A DNA stretch of 64,000 nt from JAHZMA01 sp965205905 (GTDB lineage: Bacteria > Pseudomonadota > Alphaproteobacteria > JABAAW01 > JAHZMA01): positions 310,001-374,000 of the forward strand of contig CBDBHZ010000011.1 of NCBI GenBank assembly GCA_965205905.1. Direction: 5' to 3'. Below are positions 42,200-50,406 of this stretch, piece after piece. Position 1 is the first letter of the stretch, and each line of letters starts with the position of its first letter. Below the pieces are notes generated by a model that was given only the letters and a program-made list of their open reading frames with translations, made no database searches and was not told where the DNA came from. The translations under genes and the position numbers were made by a program.

Positions 42200-43132
42200 T
42201 TACTCAAAAAGTGAAGATACGGATTGATTGGAATGAATATTATTGATGGCTTTGGCAAGTAAGGGCGCGATTGATAATTGCCGAATTTTTTTATTACTCT
42301 GCATATCACCACTTAATGTCAGGGAATTTGTTACCACCAATTCATTAAGCGCAGAATCTTGTATCCGCTGATTCGCTGGTCCTGAAAAAATACCATGTGC
42401 AATATAGGCAGAAACGCTTTTTGCGCCATGCGCTTTTAAGATATTGGCGGCATTGCATAATGTGCCTGCCGAATCGCAAATATCATCAATCAAAATGCAA
42501 TCCTTATCTTTTGGGTCGCCAATCACATTCATCACTTCCGAATGCCCTGCTTGCTCGCGCCTTTTATCAACAATCACAATCTCGCTATTCAGCCTTTGTG
42601 CGATATTGCGGGTGCGTAAAATACCGCCCACATCAGGGGAGACAAAAAGAAGATTATCGCTGTTATAATTTTTTTGAATGTCGCTCACAAAAACGGGTGA
42701 TGAGTAAAGATTATCGGCAGGCACATTGAAAAACCCCTGAATTTGCCCTGAATGTAATTCCAATGTTAAGATTCGGTGCGCGCCTGCGGTAACGATTAAA
42801 TCTGCCACCAATTTTGAGGTAATCGGCGTGCGCGGCCCTGTTTTTCTATCTTGTCTGGCATAGCCAAAATACGGAATCACCGCCGTGATACGCCGTGCCG
42901 ACCCACGTTTGAGGGCATCTTCAATAATCAATAATTCCATCAGGCGTTCATTAGAAGGATTGCCCGTTGATTGAATCACAAACACATCTTCACCGCGCAC
43001 ATTTTCTAAAATTTCAACAAAACTTTCACCATCGCCAAAACGGCGGATATTGCATTTTGTTAAGGGAATTTTCAAAATATCAGATATTTCCTGCGCCAAT
43101 GCAGAATTAGAAGTGCCATCAATCAATTTCAT
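42200..43132 (-). CDS. prs: Ribose-phosphate pyrophosphokinase
   Basis: 310 residues. Makes PRPP for nucleotides, His, Trp and NAD. RRFGDGESFVEI, VIPYFGYARQDRKTGPRTPITSKLVADLI, HSGQIQGFF, and the PRPP-binding CILIDDICDSAGTLCNAA are complete. Overlaps proC by ATGA. Confidence 0.96.
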   Translation of the reverse strand: MKLIDGTSNSALAQEISDILKIPLTKCNIRRFGDGESFVEILENVRGEDVFVIQSTGNPSNERLMELLIIEDALKRGSARRITAVIPYFGYARQDRKTGPRTPITSKLVADLIVTAGAHRILTLELHSGQIQGFFNVPADNLYSSPVFVSDIQKNYNSDNLLFVSPDVGGILRTRNIAQRLNSEIVIVDKRREQAGHSEVMNVIGDPKDKDCILIDDICDSAGTLCNAANILKAHGAKSVSAYIAHGIFSGPANQRIQDSALNELVVTNSLTLSGDMQSNKKIRQLSIAPLLAKAINNIHSNQSVSSLFE

Positions 43133-43983
43133 GACATATCCCTGCCCATTTGTGCCGAACGGTTTTTAGCGGCTGTTAAGGCTTTTTGCATCAAATCACC
43201 TAAATTATTATTGCCATCATCAGTATTTAATTGTGCCAATGCCGCTTCGGTTGTGCCGTTTGGTAGTGCGATTTTTGCAATTAGCTGTTCCGCAGAAAGC
43301 CCACAATCATTCATATATTCTGATGCACCTAATACAGTTTGCAATGCCAGTCTTTGCGCGCGGCTTTGCTCAAACCCTAGCGTAACTGCGGCATCTTTCA
43401 TGGCTTTGACCAGTGCAAATAAATAGGCAGGACCACTGCCTGCAAGCGCAGTAAAAGCATCCATCTCGCTTTCGGAATTTAAAATATCAATCTCACCTAA
43501 TGGGCTCATTAATTTTTCAGTTGTTGCTTTCATATCGTCGGAACAATGTTGATTATAGCAAATGGCATTCATACCGCGCCCGATACTGGTTGGCATATTC
43601 GGCATCACGCGGATAATCGGGGTTTTCTCACCCAATATCTTGCGATAAAATTCTTCGGGCAGACCTGCGGCAACGGTGATAAACGGGATATTTTTAGCGG
43701 CAAAAGCTTGATAATCTGGCAACACTGTTTTCATAATTTGTGGGCGCACTGCCATCACAATCATGGTGTTATCAGCATTGAATCTATCATCTTGTGCCAA
43801 TGATGCAATTTCGGTTGTATGGTGCTGAGAAAAATTGACTGTTTTAGAATAATCGCCTAGATTTTTAAGAGGTAAATTTGGCGCAATCACATGGGTGTCA
43901 TCACCAGTGATAAGATGAGACGCAAGCCAGCCTTCTAGCATGGCGCCGCCCATATGGCCACAGCCGACAATAATAATTTGCAT
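43129..43983 (-). CDS. proC: Pyrroline-5-carboxylate reductase
   Basis: 284 residues from the ATG at 43983, which has GGAGAA 6 nt upstream; two in-frame starts up to 44010 would run into ybjN. Last step of proline synthesis. IIIVGCGHMGGAMLEGWL, MAVRPQIMKTVLP, VMPNMPTSIGRGM and the C-terminal AGSGPAYLFALVKAM, NGTTEAALAQL define the family. Confidence 0.95.
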   Translation of the reverse strand: MQIIIVGCGHMGGAMLEGWLASHLITGDDTHVIAPNLPLKNLGDYSKTVNFSQHHTTEIASLAQDDRFNADNTMIVMAVRPQIMKTVLPDYQAFAAKNIPFITVAAGLPEEFYRKILGEKTPIIRVMPNMPTSIGRGMNAICYNQHCSDDMKATTEKLMSPLGEIDILNSESEMDAFTALAGSGPAYLFALVKAMKDAAVTLGFEQSRAQRLALQTVLGASEYMNDCGLSAEQLIAKIALPNGTTEAALAQLNTDDGNNNLGDLMQKALTAAKNRSAQMGRDMS

Positions 43984-44002
43984 TTTCTTCTCCATCAAAA
44001 AG

Positions 44003-44506
44003 TCAGGCAACGCCTGCGGTTTCCATCAGAGTCATTTGCAAGGCTTCTTTTGGTCTTAAATTGCCCCAAATCACATATTGAAATGCGGGATAATAGCGGT
44101 TGCATTCGGCAAGCATAATATCCAAAGTTTCTTTTAATTGCGCCTGACACGATGGGCTACCATCATAAAGTGGCAGGCTGGCACGGAATAATAAAGAAAG
44201 TGAGTGATGTTCAATTTCAAAATGCCCCACCCATAAACGTTCATTCACCCTTGATAGCATTTCGTAAAGCACATTATTACGGCTTTCAACATATTTTGCA
44301 TCTAAACGGCAAGAAATATTAAGCAGCTGAATGGTGGATTGCCACTGAAAAAGTATCTGGTAATGGCTGATATCGCCTTCAATAGAGGTGAAAATCTCAT
44401 TCTCACCATTGCGTTCAAAAAACCACTGATTTTCAGTAAACATAATTTCCAGCCAATCAAGCGGATGGGCATCAGGCTCAGTAAGGATTTGCATATCAAG
44501 ATTCAT
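44003..44506 (-). CDS. YbjN-domain protein
   Basis: 167 residues. The pattern ENQWFFERNGENEIFTSIEGDISHYQILFQWQ and VNERLWVGHFEIEHHSLSLLFRASL matches YbjN, a fold related to type III secretion chaperones with unclear biochemical role. First gene of ybjN-proC-prs-rplY-pth, an arrangement common in Alphaproteobacteria. The 286 bp above it (44507-44792) hold no recognised element. Confidence 0.88.
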   Translation of the reverse strand: MNLDMQILTEPDAHPLDWLEIMFTENQWFFERNGENEIFTSIEGDISHYQILFQWQSTIQLLNISCRLDAKYVESRNNVLYEMLSRVNERLWVGHFEIEHHSLSLLFRASLPLYDGSPSCQAQLKETLDIMLAECNRYYPAFQYVIWGNLRPKEALQMTLMETAGVA

Positions 44507-44792
44507 CTGTTATTCCCTAACATTAAAACGACTATAGCGAATCATCTCGCTACTCCGCCCCGATGGATTTCACTTATTGTTTCCTATCCCAGACGTTACT
44601 AAAAATATATTATTATGATGAATGTAATGTTGCCATGTTTGATGACGCATGACAAGATAGCAGATAATCTATCCACTAATTATTATTCGATGGCTTGATG
44701 ATAGTGCATTACATAATTTAAAGATGAAATATTTGGTAAAATTGGTTAGAATGGCGTTTTATTTTTGATGAATAGTTTAAGGGATAATCTTA

Positions 44793-44966
44793 ATGGATAA
44801 AAAATTATTGGCGATGTTGCTTTGCCCAACCAGTCAAACCGCATTACGTTATGATGCTGATAATCAACGCCTTATCAGCGATGAAGCAGGCTTATCTTAT
44901 CCTATCAAAAACAATATCCCGATATTGTTAAAAGAAGCGGCAGAGAAATATCATGAATCACCATGA
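44793..44966 (+). CDS. Trm112/UPF0434-family small protein
   Basis: 57 residues: MDKKLLAMLLCPTSQTALRY, then LISDEAGLSYPIKNNIPILL near the end. The family has the same layout (LLxxLxCPxxxxxL ... AYPIxDGIPxLL). Trm112-like proteins stabilise SAM methyltransferases. Only the first Cys of the usual zinc set is kept, common in bacterial members. AAGGGA precedes the ATG. It overlaps the J-domain gene by 14 nt. Confidence 0.88.
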   Translation: MDKKLLAMLLCPTSQTALRYDADNQRLISDEAGLSYPIKNNIPILLKEAAEKYHESP

Positions 44967-45549
44967 TAGGCGCAAAATGCCCGAAAATAGCCATTGCCAT
45001 CACAAGGGCTGTATGGAAGATGGGCTACATCGTGCGCCCCGTTCGCCGAATCAATTAGATGATTATTACTGGTTTTGTCTGGCACATGTGCGCGCCTATA
45101 ATAAGGCGTGGAATTACTATCAAAATATGGATGCAGGCATGATAGAACGCGATCAATATAATGATTTGCTTGGCAATCGCCCCAGCTGGCCATTTGGTGG
45201 CGCGGATGCCGAACAGCAATTTCAGCAATCATTTGATAAGGCATTTGATAGAGAATCATTTACCGAAAAAGCGCATTTTGATTGGCATTTTGATGATGAA
45301 AATGATGATGATTTTGACCATTCGCCTCAAAAAATACCAGCATCGATTACTCATGCCTTAAAAAAAATGCAATTATCATTGCCGATTGATTTAAAAACGC
45401 TTAAAAAAAGGTATAAAATTCTTGTTAAGCAACTCCACCCCGATATTAATGGTATCAGTGAAGATAATGAGAGAAAATTGCAAGATGTGAATCTTGCCTA
45501 TCATGAATTGAAACAATGGTTGCGGCCATCATCATTGCAAGAAAAGTGA
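44953..45549 (+). CDS. J-domain (DnaJ-like) protein
   Basis: 198 residues. The N-terminal half carries CHHKGCMEDGLHRAPRSP and YYWFCLAHVRAYNKAWNYY, a Cys/His region typical of this alphaproteobacterial group. The C-terminal J domain has the HPD motif in LKKRYKILVKQLHPDINGISE. Usually found just before cobS as here (7 bp gap), so it may assist chelatase assembly; this link is inference. Confidence 0.9.
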   Translation: MNHHDRRKMPENSHCHHKGCMEDGLHRAPRSPNQLDDYYWFCLAHVRAYNKAWNYYQNMDAGMIERDQYNDLLGNRPSWPFGGADAEQQFQQSFDKAFDRESFTEKAHFDWHFDDENDDDFDHSPQKIPASITHALKKMQLSLPIDLKTLKKRYKILVKQLHPDINGISEDNERKLQDVNLAYHELKQWLRPSSLQEK

Positions 45550-45556
45550 GAATATT

Positions 45557-46531
45557 ATGAATCAATCATCGCAACAATCCGATATAACACGCCCCGATAC
45601 CACCAAAAATGCGCGTGATGTATTCGGCATTAATTTTGACCTTGATGTGCCAGCCTTCAGTCAAAAAAGCGACTATGTGCCAGAAATTGATAAGAATTAT
45701 TTTTTTGATGAAAAAGTAACCAAAGCGATTTTGGCAGGTTTCGCCTTTAACCGCCGTGTGTTATTGCAAGGTTTGCATGGCACGGGCAAATCCACCCATA
45801 TCGAACAGGTGGCGGCGCGCCTTAATTGGCCTTGTATCCGCATTAATTTGGATAGCCATATTAGCCGTATCGATTTGATTGGCAAAGATGCGATTATTTT
45901 GCAAGAAGGCAAGCAGGTAACAAAATTTCAAGAAGGTATGTTGCCATTCGCTTTGCAAAATCCGATTGCTTTATGCTTTGATGAATATGATGCAGGGCGC
46001 CCCGATGTGATGTTTGTGATTCAGCGGATATTGGAACAAGAGGGTAAATTAACCCTGCTAGACCAAGGGCGCGTGCTAACACCGCACCCGTTTTTTAGGC
46101 TGTTCGGCACGGCAAATACGGTCGGGCTTGGCGATACCACAGGGCTTTATCATGGCACGCAACAGATTAATCAAGGGCAGATGGATAGATGGAATATTGT
46201 TAGCCGTTTGGATTATATGTCGCCTGAACGCGAGGCTAAGATTATCAATGCCAAAGTTGCAGGGCTTGACAAGGATTTGGTAAATCAGATGGTGGCGATG
46301 GCGGGCTTAACGCGGCAGGCATTTGCCAATGGCGATGTGTCGATTCTGATGAGCCCGCGCACCGTGCTTTCATGGGCTGATAATATCAAGATTTTCGGTG
46401 ATGTGGAAGAAAGTTTCATGATGAGCTTCCTCAATAAAGCCGATGAATCCGAATATGAAATTTTGGGTGAATTTTATCAACGTTGCTTCGCCAAAGACCT
46501 CAATGCCAAAGACCTCAATGCCAAAGCGTAA
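45557..46531 (+). CDS. cobS: Aerobic cobaltochelatase subunit CobS
   Basis: 324 residues, AAA+ of the MoxR/MidA-like group. NRRVLLQGLHGTGKSTHIEQ is Walker A, ALCFDEYDAGRPDVM Walker B, and LFGTANTVGLGDTTGLYHGT is conserved in CobS. With CobT and CobN it inserts cobalt into hydrogenobyrinate diamide using ATP. CobN is not in the window. The C-terminus has two tandem copies of a 15-bp unit (AKDLN). Overlaps cobT by one base. Shares its symbol with, but is unrelated to, the transferase at 11298. Confidence 0.95.
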   Translation: MNQSSQQSDITRPDTTKNARDVFGINFDLDVPAFSQKSDYVPEIDKNYFFDEKVTKAILAGFAFNRRVLLQGLHGTGKSTHIEQVAARLNWPCIRINLDSHISRIDLIGKDAIILQEGKQVTKFQEGMLPFALQNPIALCFDEYDAGRPDVMFVIQRILEQEGKLTLLDQGRVLTPHPFFRLFGTANTVGLGDTTGLYHGTQQINQGQMDRWNIVSRLDYMSPEREAKIINAKVAGLDKDLVNQMVAMAGLTRQAFANGDVSILMSPRTVLSWADNIKIFGDVEESFMMSFLNKADESEYEILGEFYQRCFAKDLNAKDLNAKA

Positions 46532-48306
46532 TGGAAGAACAGACTAAATCAGCCTTTGCCACCGTTATCAGAGCGCTTGCCCGTGATGATTCGCTAGATG
46601 TTGCCTATGGGCATCAGCAATCGGAATTGGTGGGCAATCAGGCAAAATTACCGCCCGTTGAGACGATTGACCGCTATCAGTTACGTGGTGTCAGCGACCG
46701 TTTGGGGATTGAGCGCAAATTGCATGACCCGATTTTATTCCTGCAACAATGCCCCCAAGAGCATCAACATGCGACCATGTTTCATCATTTGGAACAAGCG
46801 CGTCAGCATATTTTAGCCCATCGGCAATTTAAGGGAGTCGGCAAGAATATCACCGATTATTACGCGCAAGAATTTGCGATAAGCCCATCGGCAACCGCAC
46901 CGCAAACGCTTGATAAACCCTCGCCCGAATTTTTGCGCGCGCTATTTTATCAACTTTATACAGGCGCAGATTTGCCTGATATTTATCAACCGCATTTACA
47001 GAAATGGCAAAAGCAACTTGCGCCTTTGTTGGAATCGCATTTTACCGATAAGGATTTATATGACCAGCAGGAATTTGGACAAGATATTAACCGATTCTTG
47101 GATTTATTAGATAAAATCAGCGGGCAGAATGACGCCAGTAATAATGAAACGCCTGATGAATCATCAGCGCCATCAGATGGCGATGATAGCGAGAGCGAGA
47201 ATGAGGGTGGCGAGCAGGAAGCAGGCGATAATGACGAGATAAATGCCGATGATAGCAGTGATGAATTGCGCCATACCGATAGTTCAAGCGGTGATATGGA
47301 TAAGTTGCAAACCTTTAATCCGTTTGATTTGCTAGACCAAGAAATTGATGATGAATTGCTAGATGCAGGCGGCAGTGGTTATCGCGTTTTTACCCGTGAA
47401 TTTGATAAAATTCTGCCCGCAAGCGCGATTACCGAATCGACCGAAGAGATGCGTGATTTACGGATTCATTTGGATAAATCAATGAAATTGCTAAAAGGCT
47501 TAACCGCCAAATTAGCGAATCGATTGGCGCGCAAATTACAGGCACAGCAGAATCGGCATTGGCAGTTTGATTTAGATGAGGGCATTTTGGATACCGCACG
47601 GCTAACAAGGGTGATTACGCATCCGGGCGCGGCACTCAGCTATAAACAGGAATCCGATATTAATTTTAGGGATACAGTGGTGAGTCTGCTGATTGATAAT
47701 TCGGGTTCGATGCGCGGCCGTCCGATTAATATCGCTGCCATGAGTGCCGATATTTTGGCAGGCGTGATGGAACGTTGCGGGGTGAAAGTTGAAATTTGCG
47801 GTTTTACCACCAGTGAATGGAAAGGCGGGAAATCACGGCAAAAATGGATTGAAGCGGGCAGACCAAAACATCCGGGACGGCTGAATGATTTGCTGTATGT
47901 GATTTATAAATATGCCGACCAGCCCTATCGCCATGCCAAAGAGGGCTTGGGTGCGATGCTGAAAGAAGGGTTATTGAAAGAAAATATTGATGGCGAGGCT
48001 CTGCAATGGGCGGCGGAACGTTTGCTGAAACGCCCCGAACAGCGGAAAATCTTGATGGTTATCTCCGATGGTGCGCCCGTTGATGATGCCACGCTTTCTG
48101 CCAATAAGGGCTATTATTTGGAACAGCATTTGCGCGATGTGATTGATTGGGCGGAACGCAAAACCGCGATTGAATTGCTGGCGATTGGTATCGGGCATGA
48201 TGTAACGCGCTATTATAAACGCGCGGTTACCATATCGGATGCCGAAATGCTGGCACAAACCATGCTGAATGAATTAGAAGCCCTGTTTGATGAGAAGCAA
48301 GGGTAA
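46531..48306 (+). CDS. cobT: Aerobic cobaltochelatase subunit CobT
   Basis: 591 residues from the ATG in TAATG at the cobS stop; a frame open from 46483 lies in cobS and is rejected. A central acidic stretch (about 210-270) precedes a C-terminal von Willebrand A domain with the MIDAS motif LLIDNSGSMRGRP and ISDGAPVDDAT. It partners CobS in the ATPase module of cobaltochelatase. Length and layout are normal. The gene ends at the second repeat block. Confidence 0.95.
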   Translation: MEEQTKSAFATVIRALARDDSLDVAYGHQQSELVGNQAKLPPVETIDRYQLRGVSDRLGIERKLHDPILFLQQCPQEHQHATMFHHLEQARQHILAHRQFKGVGKNITDYYAQEFAISPSATAPQTLDKPSPEFLRALFYQLYTGADLPDIYQPHLQKWQKQLAPLLESHFTDKDLYDQQEFGQDINRFLDLLDKISGQNDASNNETPDESSAPSDGDDSESENEGGEQEAGDNDEINADDSSDELRHTDSSSGDMDKLQTFNPFDLLDQEIDDELLDAGGSGYRVFTREFDKILPASAITESTEEMRDLRIHLDKSMKLLKGLTAKLANRLARKLQAQQNRHWQFDLDEGILDTARLTRVITHPGAALSYKQESDINFRDTVVSLLIDNSGSMRGRPINIAAMSADILAGVMERCGVKVEICGFTTSEWKGGKSRQKWIEAGRPKHPGRLNDLLYVIYKYADQPYRHAKEGLGAMLKEGLLKENIDGEALQWAAERLLKRPEQRKILMVISDGAPVDDATLSANKGYYLEQHLRDVIDWAERKTAIELLAIGIGHDVTRYYKRAVTISDAEMLAQTMLNELEALFDEKQG

Positions 48307-48327
48307 GGTTTGCACACTCGACCCTTT

Positions 48328-48405
48328 CGTCGTTCCGTGCCACTGTGCCGTAAGGCACAGTGTAAGAGACACGGAATCCATATGGCAAACGAAGTTTGCA
48401 TTCAA
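48328..48405. repeat. REP-type palindromic element A, copy 2
   Basis: Nearly identical to 13271-13344 in its outer arms and following hairpin. The inner stem differs: CACTGTGCC-gtaa-GGCACAGTG (9 bp) in place of CAATGCC-gata-GGCATTG (7 bp), so pairing is kept while sequence changes. Starts 22 bp after cobT. Confidence 0.85.
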
Positions 48406-48460
48406 ATTACCGCACTTTATATTGGCTATCTAGCGACACGCACCATCATAGTATTAAACA

Positions 48461-48546
48461 CAGCGGGGGGTATGGGGGGTCATTTTTGGCGATGGGCTTC
48501 TGCCTCATCGCCTATAAAATGTCGCACCCCCCATATAATAATGTAT
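48461..48546. repeat. G6/C6-bounded palindromic unit U3
   Basis: Begins AGCGGGGGGTATGGGGGG, ends ACCCCCCATATAATAATGT. The interior is an almost perfect hairpin (GGCGATG-GGC/GCC-TCATCGCC). Its outer 3' segment equals that of U1 and U6, in the same orientation as U1. Confidence 0.82.
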
Positions 48547-48613
48547 CGCAAAACGCACCTCCGCTAGTATTGAGAAATCTAGCAACGCACTACGCCTTTG
48601 TGCTACACACCGC

Positions 48614-48643
48614 CGTCATTCCGACGAAAGTCGGAATCCAGTG
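48614..48643. repeat. REP-type palindromic element B, copy 1
   Basis: CGTCATTCCGAC-gaaa-GTCGGAATCCAG: perfect 8-bp stem with a GAAA tetraloop. The arms CGTCATTCC/GGAATCCAG are shared with the copy at 52363 and, loosely, with element A. From here to 48843 the sequence is AT-rich with no recognised element apart from the likely panA promoter region. Confidence 0.8.
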
Positions 48644-48843
48644 TCGTTACGCTCGGATAAAGTAACGAATGCGATAGCAGTGTTTATCGATATGCTTGAC
48701 CAGATTTTAGAAAAACAGTGATGAAATTGTTTTAATTATTTGATATTAAATAAAAATAGCTTTGGATAAATATATATGTTATCTTGTAAAATATATAAGA
48801 ATATCTAATAATTAAGATTCTTTTTAGGTTTTGGGATTTGTTA

Positions 48844-49431
48844 ATGATAGCTGATAAAGTTGAAAATAGTTTACCATATAGTGCTGGTGCGGTTGCGAAT
48901 ATGATTTTAAGAAAAGCAAAAAATAATAATCGCTCACTGACACATATGGAATTACAAAAAAGATTATATCTTGTTTATGGTTTATATTTGGCTGATGAAA
49001 ATATTGGTGAAGAATTATTTGCAGAACCGATAGTCGCATGGAAATATGGACCAATTGTTGCGGATGTTTATCATCAGTTTAAGGATTGTAATAAATTTCC
49101 AATTGACCATGAATATGAATATGATGGTGTTCCTATCATTGAGGCGGATGAAAAATTATTTCATGTTATTGATGTTGTTGCACAAGTTTATAACGACAAT
49201 GATGGTAAAGATTTAAGCACTGCAACACATTTTCTTGGCAGTCCGTGGCGCGAAGTTTGGGATGAAAATCAATCTGGAGCAGCCATTGAGCCTGAATTAA
49301 TCAAACAATATTTTATGTCAAATATTATTCCACATATTAATCGGGCGCGTGAAGCTGATGAAAAAGCGCAAGAAGTTTTTGATAAATATGGTGATGATTT
49401 ATTTAAAAATTCAACATTGATTACATCGTAA
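48844..49431 (+). CDS. Panacea-domain (DUF4065) protein, predicted antitoxin
   Basis: 195 residues from ATG 48844 (GGGA 7 nt upstream; a TTG at 48838 is rejected). AVANMILRKAKNNNRSLTHMELQKRLYLVYGLYLA and EPIVAWKYGPIVADVYHQFKD, followed later by GKDLSTATHFLGSPWREVW, match the Panacea/SocA-like family (GepA). Panacea proteins act as antitoxins to many unrelated toxins (PanAT systems). A short gene of unknown family follows 24 bp later, as expected for a toxin partner. Confidence 0.85.
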   Translation: MIADKVENSLPYSAGAVANMILRKAKNNNRSLTHMELQKRLYLVYGLYLADENIGEELFAEPIVAWKYGPIVADVYHQFKDCNKFPIDHEYEYDGVPIIEADEKLFHVIDVVAQVYNDNDGKDLSTATHFLGSPWREVWDENQSGAAIEPELIKQYFMSNIIPHINRAREADEKAQEVFDKYGDDLFKNSTLITS

Positions 49432-49455
49432 ATTACCTCCTCGTTAAATAAAATC

Positions 49456-49902
49456 ATGTCAAAACATTTTGCAACACTTGATTATAAAAAAGAATTTTCA
49501 GAATTAAAAAAAGAACTTTCAGACAAAGAAATCGATATTATTGATTTAATTATAGAAATTATTTGCGAATTTAAGAGTGAGGCGAGTTGGTTTAAAACTA
49601 ATAAACAACATTCTCGATATGTGCTTTATAGTTTTATGTTCCCATTTACAATAAATGATGCGATGGCATGGGCGGCAAATGGACAGAATTTTGTTAAAGA
49701 TTTCACAGCGTTAGCTAGTCCTGAAGAATGGAAAAATCAAATAAGAAGAGAATTATGGTATCGTTGTTGCGAAAAGGGTTTAGATAAAAATATTCCAAAC
49801 AGGCAAGGAATAATTGTGATGTATGTATTAGATGAGAATGATTTGCCACACTTATTGAGCATCTATCAATCAAAAATGGATGAAAAATCAACAATATTTT
49901 GA
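49456..49902 (+). CDS. Unrecognised protein downstream of the Panacea antitoxin; candidate toxin
   Basis: 148 residues, no family recognised. An acidic/basic helical N-terminus (KKEFSELKKELSDKEIDIIDLIIEIICEFK) is followed by SYVLYSFMFP-like hydrophobic and Trp-rich segments (AMAWAANGQNFVKDF, EEWKNQIRRELWYRCCEKG). No Shine-Dalgarno is evident before the ATG, so expression may depend on the upstream gene. Size, AT-richness and position fit a PanT toxin. Function is not assigned. Confidence 0.65.
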   Translation: MSKHFATLDYKKEFSELKKELSDKEIDIIDLIIEIICEFKSEASWFKTNKQHSRYVLYSFMFPFTINDAMAWAANGQNFVKDFTALASPEEWKNQIRRELWYRCCEKGLDKNIPNRQGIIVMYVLDENDLPHLLSIYQSKMDEKSTIF

Positions 49903-49952
49903 CTTTTTAATGTATTTTATCAATCATCGTCAGTGTTTGGAGGTGGATAAAA

Positions 49953-49997
49953 TTTTGACAAGCGCGCATCGAGAAGCCACATCGCGCCCCCCTTGAT
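49953..49997. repeat. Truncated palindromic unit U4
   Basis: TTTTGACAAGCGCGCATCGA and the following GAAGCCACATCGCGCCCCCCTT repeat the right half of the U1 core (13509-13543) with one or two changes. The left half is missing. Confidence 0.8.
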
Positions 49998-50074
49998 ACT
50001 TTAAACGCTGTTGAGAAAACGCACAGGTTTTTGTGTTAAGTATCTAGCGACACGCACCGCCCTCGTATTGAAAT

Positions 50075-50250
50075 ACAGCGGTGGGGGGTATGGGGGGCGT
50101 CATCGCTAATATTGAGTAACAGCGGTGGGCGAGGCAAGCAACATCGCCAGTATTACAAACGGGCGGGGGGATTATTAAGGGGGCAATCGAGCGAGACTTG
50201 GTTTGAAAATATATTTTCAAACCTTTAGTCGATGCGGATTGCCTATACGA
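50075..50250. repeat. Palindromic unit block U5 with a giant hairpin
   Basis: A TACAGCGGTGGGGGG element (50083-50107) resembles U6. After GGGCGGGGGGATTATTAAGG (50161-50180) a large hairpin runs to about 50242: GGCAATC pairs with GATTGCC and encloses a perfect 24-bp palindrome at 50200-50223 (arms GGTTTGAAAATA/TATTTTCAAACC). No coding potential. Confidence 0.75.
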
Positions 50251-50261
50251 TATAAGTATTT

Positions 50262-50406
50262 AACACAGCGGTGGGGGGTATGGGGGGCGTCATCGCGAGC
50301 TGATTGGCGCACCGCCAGAATCAGCAAAGCGTATGTCGCAAAGCCCCCCATATAATAATGTGATGAGGCTGGCGCGGTTTTTGTGTTGAGTAATCTAGCG
50401 ACACGC
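50262..50406. repeat. G6/C6-bounded palindromic unit U6 (left of the DUF262 gene)
   Basis: Starts CAGCGGTGGGGGGTATGGGG, has an internal hairpin (GCTGATT-ggcgcaccgcc-AGAATCAGC), then GCAAAGCCCCCCATATAATAATGT and a tail ending TTGTGTTGAGTAATCT. The 3' part matches U1 in the same orientation. It touches the stop codon of the DUF262 gene. Confidence 0.82.

Noticed and set aside
45557..48306. MoxR ATPase plus VWA protein as a defence or metal-resistance module
   Set aside because: The conserved FGTANTVGLGDTTGLYHGT segment, the acidic CobT middle and the J-domain neighbour identify the aerobic cobaltochelatase subunits.
48310..48665. Two overlapping open frames (85 and 89 codons) after cobT
   Set aside because: They run through REP element A, U3 and REP element B; no ribosome site or family-like sequence.
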